From SVEL01 sp045126475 (GTDB lineage: Bacteria > Bacillota > Clostridia > Lachnospirales > Lachnospiraceae), in assembly GCA_045126475.1 (NCBI GenBank), contig JBGVOL010000118.1, forward strand, positions 1 through 8,271: a DNA stretch of 8,271 nt. Direction: 5' to 3'. The position numbers and the translations under genes were made by a program. The notes under the pieces are model-generated. The model searched no databases. It had not been told where the DNA came from and saw nothing but the letters and a program-made list of their open reading frames with translations. Position 1 is the first letter of the stretch; each line of letters opens with the position of its first letter. Below are positions 4,857 through 8,271 of this stretch, one piece after another.

Positions 4857-6995
4857 ATGAAGAATACCAAATTTGATATAAGAATTTTTGTCCTGTCACT
4901 TATAGTGTTCTTTGGATTTGGAGTATTGTATATCAGGGCAAATACAATGCCGGTATTTAAGTATGATTATGTGAGCATAAACAGAAACGACTTTATTACC
5001 ATAATGGGATATGAGATAGAAGGTAATCATTTTAAAGACGTTAGTGCGGATCCCAAAATGATTCTTACGACACAGGCGTACGAGGATGTTCAAGGTGTAA
5101 GGATTGTCTTTGAAGGTGAAAAAGTGCCGGGTGAAGTACAGGCATATTTTAAGGGTGAAGATGAGGAATTTTCAGAATTTAACTCAATTTATGTATACAG
5201 TGGTCCTGAAAAATATATAGAGATTGAGTTTCCTAAAGTAACACAGATGATGAGTCTTGATATCAATGATGAATTTATCTTGGAAGATATACAGTTTCTG
5301 GTAAATAAAACCCTCGTAAATGAAGGCATTGATTTGTGGAAGTATATTGTTGCGTTATGTGTAGCACTTTTGATTTCGGTAATTACGGCATTTATTCCGA
5401 TTATGACAAGAACTTGTGATAATGCCGTCAGGCGCTTAAAAGATGTAATATCTTCAATATGTCATCATAAGAAACTGGCATTAATATATATACTGATTGT
5501 AGCTCTAATAGGGATACTGTCAATATTAATTGAATACGTTGTTGTCGAGATACTTGATTATGATTATTTTAAGAAATATGAGGCATTGATGATATTTGTG
5601 GCAGGTTTTATCGCATTTGCAGCATTTGTGTTGCGAAAGATAACTGCTGAAAAACCACAGTATCTTTTTTTGGTTATAGTTTTATCGCTTGGATGTTTTA
5701 ATATCATATCATCTCCAAAATTTGTGGGCATTTCCTGGGATGATGAAATACATTATGGCAGAACTGTTTATTTTTCATATGGTGCGGGAGAACAGATTCC
5801 GTATGCTGATGCAAAGATGATAAGCATGTATGCGGATATTATTGAAAATAATCATGATTACTATGATAAAGATAACAGAAAACAGGTGCTTGATGAACTG
5901 GCCGTTTATGCAGCAGATGGTGTAATGGTTGATACCAATGATTATAGCGTGAATTTATCATATATCACAAACATTGTTCCGTCTATGGGGCTTATTATCG
6001 GAAGAGGTCTCGGTCTTGGATACGGTAACACATTTATGCTTGGAAAATTCATGAATCTTCTGTTTTATTCCCTTATTTTTTATAAGGCAATATCCCTTAT
6101 AAAAAAACGTGGAAAATATCTGTTATGTGTGTTTGGACTGATACCTACACTTGTATTTCTTGCTTCATCGTATTCGTATGATGGATGGGTGGTATCCCTT
6201 GCGGTGCTCGGATATGCGATTTTGATATCTGAGTTACAGAAGCCGGAAGAAAGTATATCTTTGAAAAAGTGGATAGGAATTATGGCGATTATGGTACTTG
6301 CGTTTATTCCGAAGGCTGTATATTTTCCTATTATCTTCCCGATGCTTTTTATCGGCAAAAAGAAGTTTAGTGAAAAACATAAGTTTAATAAATATGTTTT
6401 GTTAAATATTGTAGCGATGCTTTTGCTGCTTTCGACTTTTATCATTCCACTGTTTGTCAGTGGCCCGGGGAGCGGAGATGCACGTGGTGGTGAGGGTATT
6501 GACTCTACGGCACAGATGGCATTCATATTTGGAAAACCCCTGGAGTATACTGGTATTTTGCTCAGCTTTTTGGGAAAATATTTTTCATTGAATCAGTCCA
6601 ATAAATATCTTACATTTTTGGGATATTACGGTATGGCTTCACATTTTACTGTATGTATTGCAGTATTTGCGGCTGTTGCCTGCCTTGATAACAGAAGCGA
6701 CCATAATAAGCAGGGAAAAGGTTTTAAGGCAATGCTGCTGTTCTCAGCTTTTGCAACGGTATGCCTTGTGGCGACGGCACTTTATATATCGTTTACACCG
6801 GTTGGATATTATACTGTAAACGGATGTCAGTGGAGATATCTGCTGCCTATATTGTTCCCGGTACTGTACTTTATGTCCGAGCTTAGGATAAGTACCACAA
6901 AGCTTAACAGAAGTCTTATGGCATCTCTGGCAATGATTATTATGGCACTTGTATTTTTAAACGGAATAGGAACTTTGTGTATAAGATACTATTAA
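4857..6995 (+). CDS. DUF2142 multipass membrane protein, putative GT-C-like glycosyltransferase
   Basis: A 712-aa membrane protein. One helix (about 11-28) leads into an extracytoplasmic stretch of about 130 residues with beta-strand character, then returns at about 162-184; roughly ten more helices follow. Reading the topology outwards places the acidic motif S-W-D-D-E-I-H-Y (near 293-300) outside the membrane, in a loop like the catalytic Asp/Glu loop of GT-C enzymes. SYSYDGW (near 439-445) and QWRYLLPILFP (near 658-668) match recurrent DUF2142 motifs. The family is largely uncharacterised; GT-C action on a polyprenyl-phosphate sugar is inference, strengthened by the GT2/DUF2304 donor-making pair upstream. 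GGAGG (4842-4846) precedes the start. A TTG at 4854 would add one residue, and I prefer the ATG at 4857. The C-terminus ends at the last helix, with no soluble domain. Confidence 0.9.
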   Translation: MKNTKFDIRIFVLSLIVFFGFGVLYIRANTMPVFKYDYVSINRNDFITIMGYEIEGNHFKDVSADPKMILTTQAYEDVQGVRIVFEGEKVPGEVQAYFKGEDEEFSEFNSIYVYSGPEKYIEIEFPKVTQMMSLDINDEFILEDIQFLVNKTLVNEGIDLWKYIVALCVALLISVITAFIPIMTRTCDNAVRRLKDVISSICHHKKLALIYILIVALIGILSILIEYVVVEILDYDYFKKYEALMIFVAGFIAFAAFVLRKITAEKPQYLFLVIVLSLGCFNIISSPKFVGISWDDEIHYGRTVYFSYGAGEQIPYADAKMISMYADIIENNHDYYDKDNRKQVLDELAVYAADGVMVDTNDYSVNLSYITNIVPSMGLIIGRGLGLGYGNTFMLGKFMNLLFYSLIFYKAISLIKKRGKYLLCVFGLIPTLVFLASSYSYDGWVVSLAVLGYAILISELQKPEESISLKKWIGIMAIMVLAFIPKAVYFPIIFPMLFIGKKKFSEKHKFNKYVLLNIVAMLLLLSTFIIPLFVSGPGSGDARGGEGIDSTAQMAFIFGKPLEYTGILLSFLGKYFSLNQSNKYLTFLGYYGMASHFTVCIAVFAAVACLDNRSDHNKQGKGFKAMLLFSAFATVCLVATALYISFTPVGYYTVNGCQWRYLLPILFPVLYFMSELRISTTKLNRSLMASLAMIIMALVFLNGIGTLCIRYY

Positions 6996-7010
6996 ATATG
7001 AGATTATTTT

Positions 7011-7039
7011 TTGACAATGCCTGTTACATGTTATATACT
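7011..7039 (+). promoter_or_regulatory. Near-consensus promoter before the ABC exporter genes
   Basis: A perfect TTGACA (7011-7016), a 17-bp spacer and TATACT (7034-7039, five of six matches) lie in the 78-bp gap. Transcription would begin near 7046, leaving a leader of about 28 nt that includes the AAAGGAG ribosome binding site (7057-7063). No intrinsic terminator is visible after the preceding gene, so the exporter genes are probably read both from the main operon promoter and from this one. Confidence 0.68.
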
Positions 7040-7053
7040 ACACTAGTTGTCAA
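7011..7053. repeat. Inverted repeat TTGACAA/TTGTCAA flanking the exporter promoter
   Basis: TTGACAA (7011-7017) and its exact reverse complement TTGTCAA (7047-7053) are separated by 29 nt, with one arm on the -35 box and the other at the predicted transcription start. Two half-sites spaced this way could bind a repressor on either side of the promoter. The arms are short (7 bp) and AT-rich, so chance is possible, and the long spacer makes a terminator unlikely. Confidence 0.3.
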
Positions 7054-7073
7054 TTTAAAGGAGTAGAAATATA

Positions 7074-7886
7074 ATGAAAAGTAAGATTGCAGATATTTTT
7101 AAAAACAGAAAACTTATAATCAGGTTAGCTTTTAATGATTTTAAGACACAGTATTCCGGTTCATACCTGGGAATTTTCTGGGCATTTGTGCAGCCTGTCG
7201 TTACGGTACTTGTATACTGGTTCGTATTTGAGAAGGGATTAAAGGCAGGAACGATGAACCTCAAAGCCGGTATTACAGTTCCGTTTGTATTGTGGCTTAT
7301 TGCAGGTATTGTGCCTTGGTTCTATTTTCAGGATGCCCTCATTGGAGCGACAAACTCACTTTTGCAGTACACATACCTTGTAAAGAAGGTTGTATTCAAC
7401 ATAAGTATTTTGCCTATAGTTAAAGTTATTTCAGCCCTGTTTGTGCATTTGTTCTTCATGACCTTTGCAGTGATTTTATATACATGCTATGGACATTATC
7501 CTGATTTATATATGCTTCAGATTTTTTACTATTCGTTCTGCATTTTGGTGTTTGTCCTTGGAGTTTCGTATCTCACATGTTCGATTGTGGCATTTTTCAG
7601 GGACTTAACTCAGATTATCAATATCGTGCTTCAGGTAGGAATATGGATGACACCTATTATGTGGAATATAGACAGCATGGAGTTGTCACCTGTTTTATTG
7701 ACCATATTTAAATTGAATCCTATGTATTATATAGTTTCGGGATACAGAGATGCCTTTATCGGCAAGGTCTGGTTCTGGGAACATCCGAAGCTTACGATTT
7801 ATTTCTGGGTGCTTACAGGAATAATGTTTATTATCGGTGCAAGAACATTTAAGAGACTCAAAGTTCATTTTGCAGATGTTTTATAG
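7074..7886 (+). CDS. wzm: ABC-2 type polysaccharide export permease (Wzm/TagG type)
   Basis: This 270-aa protein is the membrane half of an ABC exporter that moves a finished lipid-linked polysaccharide across the membrane. The amphipathic start ends in the family block Y-S-G-S-Y-L-G-I-F-W-A-F-V-Q-P (27-41). About six helices follow (roughly 32-53, 70-89, 113-137, 149-173, 181-197 and 240-257). The segment L-N-P-M-Y-Y-I-V-S-G-Y-R (214-225) before the last helix is a hallmark of the Wzm/TagG/RfbA family. Length is normal. The start has AAAGGAG 10 nt upstream. The matching ATPase gene starts 11 nt after the stop. The same family exports O antigens, teichoic acids and rhamnans; RmlD and the GacI/J-like pair in this operon favour a rhamnose polysaccharide over a simple teichoic acid. 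Confidence 0.95.
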   Translation: MKSKIADIFKNRKLIIRLAFNDFKTQYSGSYLGIFWAFVQPVVTVLVYWFVFEKGLKAGTMNLKAGITVPFVLWLIAGIVPWFYFQDALIGATNSLLQYTYLVKKVVFNISILPIVKVISALFVHLFFMTFAVILYTCYGHYPDLYMLQIFYYSFCILVFVLGVSYLTCSIVAFFRDLTQIINIVLQVGIWMTPIMWNIDSMELSPVLLTIFKLNPMYYIVSGYRDAFIGKVWFWEHPKLTIYFWVLTGIMFIIGARTFKRLKVHFADVL

Positions 7887-7897
7887 TGAGGTCAGAT

Positions 7898-8271
7898 ATG
7901 AGTGAAAATGCAATTGAAGTAAAAGATGTTAGCAAAATTTATAAACTGTATGATAAACCTATGGACCGTTTAAAGGAATCATTGGGATTGTCAAGAAAGA
8001 AGCTTTATAAGGAACATTATGCCCTTAATAATGTTTCCTTTGAGGTAAAAAAAGGTGAAACAGTAGGTATCATCGGAACAAACGGTTCCGGCAAATCAAC
8101 GATTCTTAAGATTATTACAGGCGTACTTAATCAGTCATCGGGCGATGTGAATATAAAGGGAAGAATATCAGCACTTCTTGAACTTGGCGCAGGTTTTAAT
8201 TCAGAGTATACAGGTATTGAGAATGTTTACCTTAACGGTACAATGAATGGCTTTTCAAGGGAAGAGGTAGA
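7898..8271 (+). CDS. wzt: ABC polysaccharide export ATPase (Wzt/TagH type), N-terminal part (cut by window edge)
   Basis: The ATG at 7898 has GAGGT (7888-7892) 5 nt upstream, and 124 codons are visible before the window ends. The nucleotide-binding domain starts normally, IEVKDVSKIYKLYDKP, with the short basic insertion typical of Wzt/TagH proteins (about 20-38) before YALNNVSFEV. Walker A is G-T-N-G-S-G-K-S-T (60-68). The Q-loop region reads ALLELGAGF (92-100), the Wzt-type form with Glu in place of the usual Gln. Signature motif, Walker B and any C-terminal carbohydrate-binding domain lie beyond the edge. It would energise the permease encoded just upstream. Whether a C-terminal glycan-recognition domain is present, which would show that export requires a capped or modified chain end, cannot be told here. 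Confidence 0.96.
   Translation, partial: MSENAIEVKDVSKIYKLYDKPMDRLKESLGLSRKKLYKEHYALNNVSFEVKKGETVGIIGTNGSGKSTILKIITGVLNQSSGDVNIKGRISALLELGAGFNSEYTGIENVYLNGTMNGFSREEV

Noticed and set aside
6080..6526. A 148-codon open frame on the - strand inside the DUF2142 gene
   Set aside because: It has no ribosome binding site of note, low-complexity hydrophobic and Ser/Ile-rich composition, and lies wholly antisense to a well-supported gene.
7011..7053. Terminator after the DUF2142 gene
   Set aside because: The arms are only 7 AT-rich base pairs with a 29-nt spacer and no T-tract behind them; a promoter reading explains the site better.
1..8271. CRISPR arrays, tRNA or rRNA genes, insertion sequences, attachment sites
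   Set aside because: No regularly spaced repeats, cloverleaf-like sequences, transposase motifs or terminal repeats were seen on reading either strand.

Overview
The window looks like chromosomal DNA from a low-to-moderate GC Gram-positive anaerobe of the Clostridia, most likely Lachnospiraceae. This is inferred from AT-rich intergenic DNA, strong purine-rich Shine-Dalgarno sites, Lys/Ile-rich proteins and the gene types present; no marker gene fixes the genus. It holds the left part of a cell-surface polysaccharide operon on the + strand, with a short two-gene unit pointing the other way on the left edge.

Region 1 (1-504, - strand): a small basic protein (86 aa, or 68 aa from an internal start with a much better ribosome binding site) lies 4 nt upstream of a protein cut by the window edge. 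The cut protein has the His and Gly-x-Gly-Ile-Tyr-Phe signatures of ADP-ribosyltransferase-fold proteins. The pair is organised like a toxin-antitoxin or effector-immunity module, but that is inference.

Region 2 (505-703): an AT-rich divergent control region with back-to-back sigma-A-type promoters and an inverted repeat between and overlapping them.

Region 3 (704-6995, + strand): a LicD-family phosphotransferase; an easily missed 43-codon ORF that fills the next gap and contains a strong hairpin; a GT4 glycosyltransferase; a GT2 polyprenyl-phosphate-type glycosyltransferase followed 3 nt later by a DUF2304 small membrane protein; dTDP-4-dehydrorhamnose reductase (RmlD); and a 712-aa DUF2142 multipass membrane protein with an extracytoplasmic beta-rich domain.

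Region 4 (6996-8271): a 78-bp gap with a near-consensus promoter and a flanking inverted repeat, then an ABC-2 polysaccharide export permease (Wzm type) and the start of its ATPase (Wzt type), cut by the right edge.

How they fit together: RmlD supplies dTDP-L-rhamnose. The GT4 enzyme, and probably others outside the window, would build a rhamnose-containing chain on a lipid carrier in the cytoplasm, and the Wzm/Wzt pair would export it. The GT2/DUF2304 pair resembles GacI/GacJ of the group A streptococcal carbohydrate, which makes a lipid-phosphate sugar donor for side chains added outside the membrane. The DUF2142 protein is the best candidate here for the GT-C-like enzyme using that donor. 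LicD would add a phospho-substituent. The most notable points are this outside-face decoration module, the ART-like two-gene unit, the hidden small ORF/hairpin, and the internal promoter placing export under separate control.
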